From Bacteroidales bacterium UBA7258 (GTDB lineage: Bacteria > Bacteroidota > Bacteroidia > Bacteroidales > UBA932): 64,000 bases of DNA. The translations under genes were made by a program, and so were the position numbers. The stretch spans positions 1-64,000 of the forward strand of contig DKSK01000005.1 in NCBI GenBank assembly GCA_002472565.1. Reading direction: 5' to 3'. Below are positions 24,038 through 32,606 of this stretch, one piece after another (the first letter of the stretch is position 1; each line of letters begins with the position of its first letter). The notes beneath the pieces are model-generated. The model saw only the letters and a list, made by a program, of their open reading frames with translations. It was not told where the DNA came from and searched no databases.

Positions 24038-25825
24038 ATGAAAGACTTCCTAAAAATGTTGCTGGCTGTCATCTGCGGCTTCATAGTAATGGGTTTCCTC
24101 GGACTTATGATTCTCGGAGGGCTCATAGGATCCGCCACGGGCGGAAGTGGCAAGACAGTCATGCCACGCAACGGCGTCCTCGTCATGGACCTTTCCCAAT
24201 TCTCGATTGACGAACAGGCCGCAACGCCTCCGGCAAGCCTGACAAGCCTTGTCGGAGGAGGCGTCTCCCTTCAGGCTCCTATTTCCCTATGGGACGCAGT
24301 CCAGGCCATACGCAAGGCTGCTGAAGACCCTTCGGTAAAGCTCATCTACATGAAGCCGGACGGCGCCTCCCTCAGTTCGGCCATTTCAGAAGAAATAAGG
24401 GACGCTCTCGCAGAATTCCGCAAATCGGGCAAGGCCGTCATATCTTACATAGAATCCCCAACGACTGGCTCCTACTATCTGGCCTCTGTCTCTGACAAGG
24501 TCTATATGTCCTCAAATTGCGGGGCCGGACCTATGATGACCGGAGTCTCCGGACAGCTCTTCTTCCTCAAAGACCTGCTCGACAAGTTCGGAGTAAACGT
24601 TCAGCTCATACGCCATGGAAAATACAAGAGCGCCGGCGAAATGTACATAAAGTCGGAGCCGAGTCCTGAGAATCTTGAGCAGAACCAGGCAATGGTCAGT
24701 TCCATGGCCAATTCTATGTATGAGGAAATTTCTGAAAGCAGGGATGTCTCCGTCGACAGTCTCAACCACCTGGTAGACAACATGAAGCTCCTCTTCCCTG
24801 AAGACATGTTGAACCATGGACTCGTAGACGGGCTGCTGACCAAGGAGGAGCTTCGGCAGAAGCTTGCAGTCCTCGCAGGAGCGGATGACTTCTCCAATAC
24901 GGGGATGGTTTCTTTCAGCGACTACGTTTCTTCTGTCATCACGGATCCTCTCAAATCCAAAAAGCAGATCGCTGTCATTTATGCTCATGGCAACATAGTC
25001 GAGGGCTCGGACCCACAGAACATCGGAGGCGATGACTTCTCCACCCTGCTTTCGATGGTGAGAGCCGATTCTTCGGTCAAAGCCGTTGTCCTGAGGGTCA
25101 GCTCCCCTGGCGGAAGCGTTCTCGCGGCAGACAAGATCAAGACAGAAATCGACCTTCTCCGCAAGGTTAAGCCGGTTGTCGCATCCTACGGTGACTATGC
25201 CGCTTCTGGAGGATATTGGATTTCAGCAAGCTGCGACAAGATCTACACCGACAAGATGACCCTGACGGGATCTATAGGCTGTTTCAGCATGGTCCCTGAC
25301 CTTTCGAAGACTGCAAAGGACATCGCCCATGTAGGGATAGCAACCGTAAGCTCGAACAAGCACGGAGCCATGCTGACCCCATTCCATACCTTAGACGAGG
25401 CGGAAGTGGCGGTCATGCAGTCTCAGATCGAGAATATTTACGGAAAGTTCGTGGCGAATGTCGCAGAAGGACGGGAGCTCTCCCCTGCCTACGTCGATTC
25501 TATCGCGCAGGGCCGCGTCTGGACAGGAGCCGACGCCATCGGAATCAATCTGGCAGACGAAATCGGTTCTCTCAGCGATGCCATCAACTACGCCGCAACC
25601 CTGGCAGGAGAGGCAGATGCTTCATCAATTGACGTGATCGGCTACCCTGCTCCGGTGACCATACTTGACAACATCCTCGCCATGATCGGGGAAGGTTCTT
25701 CGCCTGTACAGGATGTATTCGCGGGAACTCCTTTCTGGAGGGTGGAAGAAGCCTTCAAGAGCTGGAAGTGGCAGAGCTCAGACCATTTCATGGCAATGAT
25801 GCCTTACCAGGTGATAATACAATAA
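24038..25825 (+). CDS. sppA: Signal peptide peptidase SppA, 67-kDa type
   Basis: The protein of 595 residues begins with a membrane anchor (FLKMLLAVICGFIVMGFLGLM). The N-terminal half has the Lys of the catalytic dyad in IRHGKYKSAGEMY, the C-terminal half the Ser in SYGDYAASGGYWISASCDKI. Repeated ClpP-like folds are seen in LIYMKPDGASLSSAISEEI and AVVLRVSSPGGSVLAADKI. SppA forms a membrane-bound bowl that digests left-over signal peptides. The upstream TTG of the frame lies inside the promoter, so I start at the ATG at 24038. Confidence 0.94.
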   Translation: MKDFLKMLLAVICGFIVMGFLGLMILGGLIGSATGGSGKTVMPRNGVLVMDLSQFSIDEQAATPPASLTSLVGGGVSLQAPISLWDAVQAIRKAAEDPSVKLIYMKPDGASLSSAISEEIRDALAEFRKSGKAVISYIESPTTGSYYLASVSDKVYMSSNCGAGPMMTGVSGQLFFLKDLLDKFGVNVQLIRHGKYKSAGEMYIKSEPSPENLEQNQAMVSSMANSMYEEISESRDVSVDSLNHLVDNMKLLFPEDMLNHGLVDGLLTKEELRQKLAVLAGADDFSNTGMVSFSDYVSSVITDPLKSKKQIAVIYAHGNIVEGSDPQNIGGDDFSTLLSMVRADSSVKAVVLRVSSPGGSVLAADKIKTEIDLLRKVKPVVASYGDYAASGGYWISASCDKIYTDKMTLTGSIGCFSMVPDLSKTAKDIAHVGIATVSSNKHGAMLTPFHTLDEAEVAVMQSQIENIYGKFVANVAEGRELSPAYVDSIAQGRVWTGADAIGINLADEIGSLSDAINYAATLAGEADASSIDVIGYPAPVTILDNILAMIGEGSSPVQDVFAGTPFWRVEEAFKSWKWQSSDHFMAMMPYQVIIQ

Positions 25826-25841
25826 CCCGTCCTGCCGAGAC

Positions 25842-25871
25842 CCAGCCCGACGATACACCCAGGCGGGCTGG
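25842..25871 (+). terminator. Hairpin between convergent sppA and the EamA gene
   Basis: CCAGCCCG (25842-25849) pairs with CGGGCTGG (25864-25871) and is followed by the T-rich CCTCTATTTCTTTCC. It overlaps the end of the minus-strand transporter gene region and can end sppA transcripts. Confidence 0.6.
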
Positions 25872-25874
25872 CCT

Positions 25875-26768
25875 CTATTTCTTTCCGGTGGCGACCATGA
25901 AAGTCACCGCGAAGATGGTGATGATGATTCCGGCTATCACATTGGCGGTCAAGGACTCGTCGAAGACAAGGACGCCGATGCAGATTGCCGTGACTGGCTC
26001 GAAGACGCCGAGAACCGAAGTCTTGACGGCACCGATCCGCCGTGTCGAAATGGCGAGCGTCACCAGCGAAATAAGGGTCGGAAAAACTGCCAGTCCGGCC
26101 ATCTCAGCCCACTGCTCCGGTCCGCTCACTCCGGCAAGGAAAGCCCCGCCCCCGACCAGATGATGGACGAGGAAAGTCAGCGAGCCAATAGCCAGAACAT
26201 AGAAAGTCAGGACGTTAGGCTTGACCGTCCTAAGTTTCGTACTCCTGTTAACGATGACCAGATAGACCGCATAGGACATGGCCGAGGCTCCGGACAGCAG
26301 GAGGCCCTGCCAATGGAGGGATACGCTCCCGTGAGGGAGGGACAAGATAATCACTCCGACGAAAGTCAGGCATATCGAGAGCCAGACCTGCCAGCTCGGA
26401 TAGACATGAAGAAAGACCGAGATTATGGCCACAAGGACTGGATAGAGAAAGACTATCGTGGTAGCCAGACCGGCCGGTATGTAATCATATGCAAGGAAGA
26501 GGGTTATGCTGCTTAGGCTGAAAGTGACTCCAAGTATCAGCAACCTGAAGAGCTGGGCCTTGGTGACTCTGAAACTCATCCTGCGGACGAGCAGCCATAA
26601 GCCCAGAATCACAAAGGCAAGAAAATATCTGAAAAAGAGGACCGTATCCACAGAAACTCCATGCGAAAGCAGGGGTTTGCCGAACAAGGGATTCATTCCA
26701 TATGTAACCCCTGTCAAGATTCCGGCTGCGTAGCCCCAAAAATCAAAACCCTTCTCCTTATCAGCCAT
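25875..26768 (-). CDS. DMT/EamA-family transporter
   Basis: Ten hydrophobic helices in 297 residues form two EamA repeats, the first with YGMNPLFGKPLLSHGVSVDT and ATTIVFLYPVLVAIISVFL, the second with SAMSYAVYLVIVNRSTK and SVLGVFEPVTAICIGVLVFD. This is the layout of drug/metabolite exporters of the inner membrane; the substrate cannot be told. It lies 6 bases after tilS at the end of the proS-DUF3078-tilS run. Confidence 0.9.
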   Translation of the reverse strand: MADKEKGFDFWGYAAGILTGVTYGMNPLFGKPLLSHGVSVDTVLFFRYFLAFVILGLWLLVRRMSFRVTKAQLFRLLILGVTFSLSSITLFLAYDYIPAGLATTIVFLYPVLVAIISVFLHVYPSWQVWLSICLTFVGVIILSLPHGSVSLHWQGLLLSGASAMSYAVYLVIVNRSTKLRTVKPNVLTFYVLAIGSLTFLVHHLVGGGAFLAGVSGPEQWAEMAGLAVFPTLISLVTLAISTRRIGAVKTSVLGVFEPVTAICIGVLVFDESLTANVIAGIIITIFAVTFMVATGKK

Positions 26769-26774
26769 ATTCTG

Positions 26775-28220
26775 TCAATCTGTCAATTCGGCTATCATCA
26801 GCACAGTATGCGTGGAAGCAGTGACCTTTATCCGCTCGTCAATCCTGCGGCAAAGAATCGCCGCCACTCTTTCCGGCCCCTCACCTTCGTTCCACCCCGG
26901 TTCGACGGCGACCACAAGTTTTTCCTTGTCCGCACGGTCATATTTCAGATCTACGAAGAGGTCGCTAAGCTTCTTTTTACCCTTGAGTCCGAGAGGGCAG
27001 AACCAGTCCCCCTCCCTGAAACGCCTCAAAAGGAAAGGGATTTTCAATTCCCCAGCATCGCCCATTATCTGTCCGTCAGGAAGTTTCATATCAGAGGGCA
27101 CGGCGGCGAGTTCCACCTTGAACCTTCTTCCGTTGAATTCATAGATCCCGGGGCCCTCCACTACCATGGAATCCCGCCCCTCATCCAGATCGGGCAGGCC
27201 GGCGAGCCTGACGCCACCCCTCAAAGGGCCGCCCGGGGACTGTTCCAGCACAAGGCTTCCGCGAGACGTCCCATAAAAACGGCAGGACTCTGAATACCAA
27301 ACCTTTCCGGCAGGATTCGGAAGAGAATTCAAAACCGAAGTCTCGACTTCATGAGTGAAGCCATAAGCTTCTAGAAGCCTGTGGATAAGATAGTCTGCGT
27401 GTTTTTCGGCAGAGAGGGCGGCAACATCAATTTCCATCAGCTTCCCGCCCTCAGCTCCGGCCGTCTTAATGCGCCCGAGACACTCCTCAAAATAATCGTC
27501 CAATATATCCTGAGCCTGGCTGAAAATCGCGCTCTCTACGCCGAAAGTCCTCAAAAAAGAAGGGTTAATCTTCTCAAAGATCGGGAAAATGAGGTTGCGT
27601 ATCTTGTTGCGCTTGACATCGTTTTCGGCATTGGTTCTATCCTCATGAAAGGGCAGCCCCACAGATTTCGCATAATCCGCTATCTCAGCGCGCGAGACAT
27701 CAAGAAGAGGTCTTACGAGCCTTACCCCAGAACCCGCTAGGGGAAGAATTCCGTCAAGGTCCATGCCCCTGAGTCCCCTGACTCCGGTTCCACGCAAGAG
27801 ATTGAGGATCATTGTCTCTGCATTGTCATTGGCATTATGGGCAACGGCCACGGCCTCATAAGCCCTGGCGATGACAGTCTTCTCGAAAAAGTCGTAACGA
27901 AGTTCTCTGGCGGCCATCTCTATGCTCACTGAACGAGCCTTGGCATAAGCCTTTGTATCAAAGCTTTCGAACTCGAAGCTGAGGCCATGTTTCCCGGCCC
28001 ACAGGCGGACCAGAGCCTCGTCAGAGTCGCTTTCCTCATCGCGCAGATTAAAGTTGCAGTGCGCGATTCCCACCTTCACCCCCTCATGCCTCGAAGCATA
28101 ATCCACCGCAAGAGACGCCATGGTCATGGAATCGATTCCTCCGCTTACGGCAAGGAGAACCCTTCCTCCATGAGGGAAGAGTTCTCCTAACCTTGAATCA
28201 AACTTATCCTGCAGGCCCAT
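26775..28220 (-). CDS. tilS: tRNA(Ile)-lysidine synthase
   Basis: The PP-loop VLLAVSGGIDSMTMA lies at residues 22-36, followed by GIAHCNFNLRDEESDSDEAL, AVAHNANDNAETMILNLLRG, GVRGLRGMDLDG and RPLLDVSRAEI, all TilS signatures. The C-terminal TilS domain has LLRRFREGDWFCPLGLKGKK and SDLFVDLKYDRADKEKL. The enzyme makes lysidine at C34 of tRNA-Ile so that it reads AUA, an essential function. Length 481 fits the long form. It follows the DUF3078 gene by 8 bases. Confidence 0.96.
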   Translation of the reverse strand: MGLQDKFDSRLGELFPHGGRVLLAVSGGIDSMTMASLAVDYASRHEGVKVGIAHCNFNLRDEESDSDEALVRLWAGKHGLSFEFESFDTKAYAKARSVSIEMAARELRYDFFEKTVIARAYEAVAVAHNANDNAETMILNLLRGTGVRGLRGMDLDGILPLAGSGVRLVRPLLDVSRAEIADYAKSVGLPFHEDRTNAENDVKRNKIRNLIFPIFEKINPSFLRTFGVESAIFSQAQDILDDYFEECLGRIKTAGAEGGKLMEIDVAALSAEKHADYLIHRLLEAYGFTHEVETSVLNSLPNPAGKVWYSESCRFYGTSRGSLVLEQSPGGPLRGGVRLAGLPDLDEGRDSMVVEGPGIYEFNGRRFKVELAAVPSDMKLPDGQIMGDAGELKIPFLLRRFREGDWFCPLGLKGKKKLSDLFVDLKYDRADKEKLVVAVEPGWNEGEGPERVAAILCRRIDERIKVTASTHTVLMIAELTD

Positions 28221-28228
28221 AGCCTCGA

Positions 28229-29344
28229 TTATTTCTTCGAAGCGAAGGTGTATGTGAAGCCAAACTGAAGGGCCTCCATGAACTGGACTCTCTGCTTTCC
28301 GTTAGGATACTTGTCCATGTCCCAGTCCTCTACAATCAAGACTTTGTCGTCATAAATAAGGCTGGTCGAGACGTTCAGGGAGAAATACTTAGCCACCTTC
28401 CAACTGAAACGGTTGTCCCAATTGACGCGGATATTCTGCGGATTATCCAGATAGTTGGAGAAGAGGATGAGCTGAGTGTCGGCGTCGAAGTTGTCATTGA
28501 TCTTGACCTTCGCGGCAGCGGTCAGCTGGGCACCGAACTCGAATCTCGCGGCCCTGTAATAAGATCCTATCGCCTCGCCCTTTGCCACCGTATTATCGTA
28601 GGTCTTGGAATAGAGCTTCTCGTATTCGGCCTGCTCGGCAGGGCTCAGATGCTTCAGCTTCATGGAGTAGGTCGGTCTGAGGGCCTCCTTCGACACTATA
28701 GTGAAGCCTCCGGTGAGAGGAGCGAAGTTGACGGTCAGCCACTTGCTCGGATTCCAGTCAATACCGATTCCCAAGGTGACTATCGCAGGGCTGAGGAAGC
28801 CGGACTTGAGGAGTCTGGCGTCCTTCCAGTCCTTCTTCGAAGGTTCATGGCCTTCCTTCGTCGCAGGAGTGGCATAGACATAGCCGTTTGTGAACTGGTT
28901 CAGGAAGGTGAACTTAGCGGAGTAATTGAGATGATCCGTCGCCTTGTATCCGAAGGTGCTCTCGAAGAGCATTCTGTCCTTATTCTTCTGAATGATAGGC
29001 TTATCCTCGGAATAAAGGAAGCCGTAGTCAAGCTGGAGACGGTTGTTCCATGACACATTGTCCTTCTTGTAATTGGCATTCGCATCGATATAGGCTGCGA
29101 AGGAGACATTGTTGTAGCCTCCTTTCGCCCAATTCGAATAGCTGTTCTGCAGGAAGTTCAGCTGGGTCATCACGGAATTGGTCCACCAGTTCGGCTTCGG
29201 AGCCGCCGTCTTGGCCTCCGGAGCCTCCGAAATCGCCGCCGCTGCCGCCGCTGCCGCCTGCTGGGCATCCGTCACATTCTGCGCTCCGGCATGAAGCCCT
29301 AAGCCAAACGAAAGGACGGAGAGCAAGATAATTCTCTTATTCAT
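28229..29344 (-). CDS. DUF3078 outer-membrane-type protein
   Basis: The start at 29344 gives the signal peptide MNKRIILLSVLSFGLGLHAGA. An Ala-rich stretch leads to the DUF3078 region: WWTNSVMTQLNFLQNSYSNW, KKDNVSWNNRLQLDYGFLYS and MLFESTFGYKATDHLNYSAK. Alternating aromatic/polar strands to the end (FGFTYTFASKK) suggest a beta-barrel in the outer membrane. The family is specific to Bacteroidetes and its function is unknown. The gene starts one base after the proS stop, so it shares the proS transcript. Confidence 0.88.
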   Translation of the reverse strand: MNKRIILLSVLSFGLGLHAGAQNVTDAQQAAAAAAAAISEAPEAKTAAPKPNWWTNSVMTQLNFLQNSYSNWAKGGYNNVSFAAYIDANANYKKDNVSWNNRLQLDYGFLYSEDKPIIQKNKDRMLFESTFGYKATDHLNYSAKFTFLNQFTNGYVYATPATKEGHEPSKKDWKDARLLKSGFLSPAIVTLGIGIDWNPSKWLTVNFAPLTGGFTIVSKEALRPTYSMKLKHLSPAEQAEYEKLYSKTYDNTVAKGEAIGSYYRAARFEFGAQLTAAAKVKINDNFDADTQLILFSNYLDNPQNIRVNWDNRFSWKVAKYFSLNVSTSLIYDDKVLIVEDWDMDKYPNGKQRVQFMEALQFGFTYTFASKK

Positions 29345-29345
29345 G

Positions 29346-30824
29346 TCAATATGAGATTGCGAAAACCACTCTCCTGTGGGAAGGCTTTCCGGTGTAGATG
29401 CACTTACCCTCCTCTTCGCAGACAAAGCTGTCCACAGGAATGCAGCGGATCGTAGCCTTAGTTTCGTCTTTTATGGCCTGTTCCGTCTCGGTAGTGCCGT
29501 CCCAATGGCAGAGAAGGAACTTTCCGGTCTGGATCTTCTCCTTGAACTCGTCCCAGCTGTCGCATTTCTCCACATGAGCCTGGCGGAAATCGAAGGCCTT
29601 CTGGTAGATATTTTTCTGAATGGCCTCAAGCAGGACCTCTATCGAAGGAACTAGGCTGTCAAGAGAGACGGTCTCCTTCTCCAGGGTGTCACGCCTGTGG
29701 ACCTCGACAGTTCCGTTCTGGAGGTCGCGAGGGCCTATGGCGAGGCGGACAGGCACGCCCTTGAGCTCCCACTCGGCAAACTTGAAGCCCGGCCTGAGAG
29801 TGTCGCGGTCGTCAATCTTCACGCTCACGCCCTTGTCTTCGAGATCGGCCTTGAGATTGTTCATCTTCTCGAGGATGGCGGAATGTTCTTCTTCGGTCTT
29901 GAAAATCGGAACCATCACTACCTGGATAGGGGCGATCTTAGGAGGGAGGACGAGGCCGTTGTTGTCGCCGTGAGCCATCACGAGGGCTCCCATGAGCCTG
30001 GTAGAAACGCCCCAGGAGGTAGCCCAGACGTATTTGAGCTGGCCGTCCTTGTCGGCGAACTGAACATCGAAGGACTTGGCGAAATTCTGGCCGAGGAAGT
30101 GGGAGGTACCGGCCTGGAGAGCCTTTCCATCCTGCATCATGGCCTCGATGGTAAGGGTGTCCAGCGCTCCTGCGAATCTCTCGTTAGGACTCTTGTGGCC
30201 GACGATCACCGGCATGGCGAGCCAGTTGCGGGCGAAGTCTGCATAGACTCCGACCATCTCCTTCGCCTTTGCCTCGGCCTCTTCGGCGGTGGCGTGGGCG
30301 GTGTGGCCCTCCTGCCAGAGGAACTCCGAAGTACGGAGGAAAAGCCTCGTGCGCATCTCCCAGCGTACCACGTTGCACCACTGGTTGCAGAGCAGAGGGA
30401 GATCCCTCCATGACTTTATCCAATTCTTATAGGTGCTCCATATGATGGTCTCGGAGGTAGGTCTGACTATGAGTTCCTCCTCCAGCTTGGCAGACGGATC
30501 CACGATGACACCTTTTCCGTCAGGATCGTTCATGAGCCTGTGGTGCGTAACCACGGCGCATTCCTTTGCGAAGCCCGCAACGTGCTCGGCCTCGCGGCTG
30601 AAGAAAGACTTCGGTATGAAAAGAGGGAAGTATGCGTTCTGGACGCCGGTCTTCTTGAACATATCGTCAAGAGCCCTCTGCATCTTCTCCCAAATCGCAT
30701 AGCCATAAGGCTTGATGACCATGCAACCCCTTACCGCGGACTGCTCCGCAAGATCAGCCTTCACCACAAGGTCGTTATACCACTGGGAATAGTTCTCCTC
30801 TTTCTTTGTGATCTGGTCTGCCAT
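29346..30824 (-). CDS. proS: Proline-tRNA ligase, archaeal/eukaryote type
   Basis: The 492-residue class II enzyme begins DQITKKEENYSQWYNDLVVK and lacks the insertion domain of the E. coli type. Motifs include IVRPTSETIIWSTYKNWIKS, VVRWEMRTRLFLRTSEFLWQ and the activation-domain HFLGQNFAKSFDVQFADKDG. The anticodon-binding domain (VMVPIFKTEEEHS) is followed by the C-terminal zinc-type domain ending in VVFAISY, a terminal Tyr being typical of this class. I start at 30824; the open frame upstream crosses the promoter. Confidence 0.95.
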   Translation of the reverse strand: MADQITKKEENYSQWYNDLVVKADLAEQSAVRGCMVIKPYGYAIWEKMQRALDDMFKKTGVQNAYFPLFIPKSFFSREAEHVAGFAKECAVVTHHRLMNDPDGKGVIVDPSAKLEEELIVRPTSETIIWSTYKNWIKSWRDLPLLCNQWCNVVRWEMRTRLFLRTSEFLWQEGHTAHATAEEAEAKAKEMVGVYADFARNWLAMPVIVGHKSPNERFAGALDTLTIEAMMQDGKALQAGTSHFLGQNFAKSFDVQFADKDGQLKYVWATSWGVSTRLMGALVMAHGDNNGLVLPPKIAPIQVVMVPIFKTEEEHSAILEKMNNLKADLEDKGVSVKIDDRDTLRPGFKFAEWELKGVPVRLAIGPRDLQNGTVEVHRRDTLEKETVSLDSLVPSIEVLLEAIQKNIYQKAFDFRQAHVEKCDSWDEFKEKIQTGKFLLCHWDGTTETEQAIKDETKATIRCIPVDSFVCEEEGKCIYTGKPSHRRVVFAISY

Positions 30825-30920
30825 TTTTTGCAAAAATTCTAATTTATCGCTAATATTGTCATTGGAAGCAATCGGTATAAAAATTGCAGAATACTGCCTT
30901 GGAACCGAAAGATTCCGACA

Positions 30921-30928
30921 CAAAGATA
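30921..30928 (-). promoter_or_regulatory. -7 box for the proS run
   Basis: TATCTTTG on the minus strand, 93 bases before the proS ATG, matches the Bacteroidetes -7 consensus. No clear -33 box is seen, and the predicted leader is about 90 bases. Confidence 0.6.
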
Positions 30929-30966
30929 CAAATATCTGTACAATTTAATAAATAGGAGATCCAGTT

Positions 30967-32517
30967 ATGAGAACGAAAACCTTATTTCTAATCTCGGCGG
31001 CGGTGACTGCGTTCACTGCCTGCGGGACCTCTGCCCAATATTCTTCCCGACAAGAATATCAAGATGGTATTTATAATCGCACGACACCGATAGCCGAAAG
31101 GGCTCAGCAGGCCGTGGCCAACAAGGAAATAGGAGCTCTTGTGAGCGAGACGCAATCCTCCCAGATTTTCCTTCGAAGCGGCCAATCCGACACTCTTTAT
31201 GTGCCGGAAAACGGGGTCACGTCGATTCAGTTCAATAATGACAAGTCGAAGACTGTGACTGTGTTCGGCGACACCGACACCTACATCGCCAGCAATCCTT
31301 GGCATTATCAGTCTTCTTATTGGTCACCATGGTACACCTATTCATGGGGCCCGTCTTTCACCTTCAGCTTCGGGCCGTGGACGCCTGGCTTCTACTGGGA
31401 CTGGGGCTGGTATGACCCTTGGTACTGGGATTCATGGTGGACTTGGGATCCATGGTACTGGGGAAGCAGAGCCTATTGGGCCTCCTGGTACAGGCCTTGG
31501 AACTACGGCTGGTATGGCTGGTACGGGGATCCGTTCTGGTACGGCGGCCCTTACTACGGTTGTTATTACGACTACTACGGCCTCTGGTACAATCGCGGAA
31601 TCCCTGGCACTCGAGGCTATATCTGGCCTAACGAGGTCTGGGGCTCAAGGGCGGGAATTTCCGCCGGCGGCAGGACCGACGGCATGGGCACCACCCGCAC
31701 AGCAGTCCGTGGCTACAATACCAGAATCAGCAACGCCTCTTCCGCAATCAGGCGTGCCGGGACCACGAAGTCCACGTCAAGGACCACCGCCGCCTCGATG
31801 GCTACAAGGTCCTCGGCCTCTACCAATAATCTTACCGCAGTACGCCGCGCAGGCACCATCGGTTCGGGCTCGGCGGTGAGGGGCGGAGTACAGCGTGCCT
31901 CAGCCGCCGGGATGTCCGGGGTGAGGGGCGGCGCACAGCGTTCCTCAGCGTCCGTCGGCGGAAATACCGGCGGGTCAACCATCCGCCGCAGCGTCACCGG
32001 CTCTGCCGCCGACCCTTACAGGCGCAGCACCGCCGGCAACTCCGGCTCTTCCTACAGAAGGTCGTCAGAGGAGACTTACGACACTCCGGCTGGCTCTTCC
32101 TACAGCAGGTCTTCGGCTGGAAGCTACGGCAATCCTTCAGGCTCCACCTATCGCAGGTCATCAGCGGGAACTTACAGCACCCCGGCGGGCTCTTCCTACA
32201 GCAGCGGAGCCTATAGTTCCGGACGCCCTGCTTCCAGCAGCACCTACCGCAGGTCATCAAGCAGCTACTCCGGCGGCAGCTATTCAGGCTCTTCGTCCAA
32301 CTCCGGCTCATCGTCTGTTTCAAGACCTTCGACCTATAACAGCGGCTCGACCTATAACAGCGGCTCACAGAGCGTCATGCGCAGCAGCTCCAGCCAGTCC
32401 TACAACCGGTCTTCTTCCGGCGGATACTCCGGAGGTGGATACTCCGGCGGAGGCTCTTCCAGCGGCGGAGGCAGATCAGGCGGTTTCAGCAGCGGCGGAG
32501 GCGCACGCAGAAGGTAG
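30967..32517 (+). CDS. Unknown lipoprotein, Trp/Tyr-rich then Ser/Gly/Arg-rich
   Basis: The N-terminus MRTKTLFLISAAVTAFTAC is a lipoprotein signal with Cys19. Residues 30-100 look like a small folded domain (LVSETQSSQIFLRSGQSDTL, FNNDKSKTVTVFGDTD). Residues 108-225 are extremely rich in Trp, Tyr, Gly and Pro (WYDPWYWDSWWTWDPWYWG). From 240 to the end at 516 the chain is Ser, Gly and Arg with repeats such as AGSSYSRSSAGSYG and ends SSGGGARRR. Such composition suggests a flexible, sticky surface protein. I do not recognise a family and infer no function. A GGAG lies 10 bases before the ATG. Confidence 0.82.
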   Translation: MRTKTLFLISAAVTAFTACGTSAQYSSRQEYQDGIYNRTTPIAERAQQAVANKEIGALVSETQSSQIFLRSGQSDTLYVPENGVTSIQFNNDKSKTVTVFGDTDTYIASNPWHYQSSYWSPWYTYSWGPSFTFSFGPWTPGFYWDWGWYDPWYWDSWWTWDPWYWGSRAYWASWYRPWNYGWYGWYGDPFWYGGPYYGCYYDYYGLWYNRGIPGTRGYIWPNEVWGSRAGISAGGRTDGMGTTRTAVRGYNTRISNASSAIRRAGTTKSTSRTTAASMATRSSASTNNLTAVRRAGTIGSGSAVRGGVQRASAAGMSGVRGGAQRSSASVGGNTGGSTIRRSVTGSAADPYRRSTAGNSGSSYRRSSEETYDTPAGSSYSRSSAGSYGNPSGSTYRRSSAGTYSTPAGSSYSSGAYSSGRPASSSTYRRSSSSYSGGSYSGSSSNSGSSSVSRPSTYNSGSTYNSGSQSVMRSSSSQSYNRSSSGGYSGGGYSGGGSSSGGGRSGGFSSGGGARRR

Positions 32518-32606
32518 GCGGCACTCTCCCTTCAAAAGGTCGGTTCTTCAGAAGGCAGGCCCTTACAGAGAAGCTTGTTGAGTCTTTCTAAACTTTGCAA
32601 AGAATT

